From positions 1-5,576 of the forward strand of contig WFQS01000065.1 in assembly GCA_015486915.1 (NCBI GenBank): a DNA stretch of 5,576 bases, in the 5' to 3' direction. The position numbers were made by a program, and so were the translations under genes. This document shows, one piece after another, positions 5,547-5,576 of this stretch (its first letter is position 1; each line of letters starts with the position of its first letter). The notes under the pieces are model-generated. The model was not told the origin of the DNA and did not search any database. It saw only the letters and a list, made by a program, of their open reading frames with translations. Source of the DNA: Desulfobacteraceae bacterium (lineage in GTDB: Bacteria; Desulfobacterota; Desulfobacteria; Desulfobacterales; Desulfobacteraceae).

Positions 5547-5576
5547 AACAAGCGATGCACGCAACCCATGTGCCTG

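Noticed and set aside
1..5576. A new multi-gene system (defence, mobile or biosynthetic)
   Set aside because: Every gene belongs to a recognised housekeeping or conserved family. There are no direct-repeat arrays, transposase or integrase genes, tRNA-flanked insertions or marked composition shift.
5547..5576. Sequence after the icd stop codon
   Set aside because: Thirty bases with no hairpin, ribosome binding site or supported reading frame; too short to interpret.

Overview
This 5.6 kb window reads as an ordinary chromosomal housekeeping segment from an AT-rich Gram-negative bacterium. The best guess is a low-GC member of the Desulfobacterota/Desulfobacterales. Three things point there: a Kdo transferase (so the cell makes lipopolysaccharide), a DUF4416 gene next to a yicC-remA-gmk cluster, and protein sequences of deltaproteobacterial character. 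The taxonomic call is inference from gene content and order, not from a marker-gene comparison.

Layout. Positions 1-556 (minus strand) carry the N-terminal 185 residues of WaaA/KdtA; the gene runs off the left edge. An 87-base AT-rich divergent spacer (557-643) holds a probable promoter with a perfect TTGACA box inside a small palindrome. From 644 all genes lie on the plus strand: a 57-residue Trm112/YcaR-like zinc-ribbon protein (644-817), a DUF4416 protein overlapping it by 4 bases (814-1359), a YicC-family endoribonuclease (1453-2337), a RemA/DUF370 protein (2420-2725), guanylate kinase Gmk (2762-3343), an RlmB-type 23S rRNA 2'-O-methyltransferase starting at TTG and overlapping gmk by 4 bases (3340-4230), and a complete isocitrate dehydrogenase (4329-5546). 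The last 30 bases hold nothing recognisable. No stretch over 100 bases lacks a gene.

How the genes fit together. The 644-4230 block looks like one or two transcription units concerned with RNA metabolism and GMP supply: YicC is an RNase, RlmB modifies 23S rRNA, Gmk makes GDP, and Trm112-like proteins are known elsewhere as methyltransferase partners. The core order yicC-remA-gmk is also known from Bacillus, where rpoZ follows gmk; here rlmB follows. The icd gene sits 98 bases further on and serves the TCA cycle. Its coenzyme-pocket residues (Asp333, Ile334, Ala340) are those of NAD-dependent rather than NADP-dependent enzymes, the most informative single observation here.

No mobile element, CRISPR array, tRNA, rRNA or defence system was seen, and I found no convincing new biological system. 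The items worth a second look are the predicted NAD specificity of Icd, the RemA homologue in an LPS-making organism, the Trm112-DUF4416 coupled pair, the lysine-rich leader of RlmB, and a hairpin across the DUF4416 stop codon.
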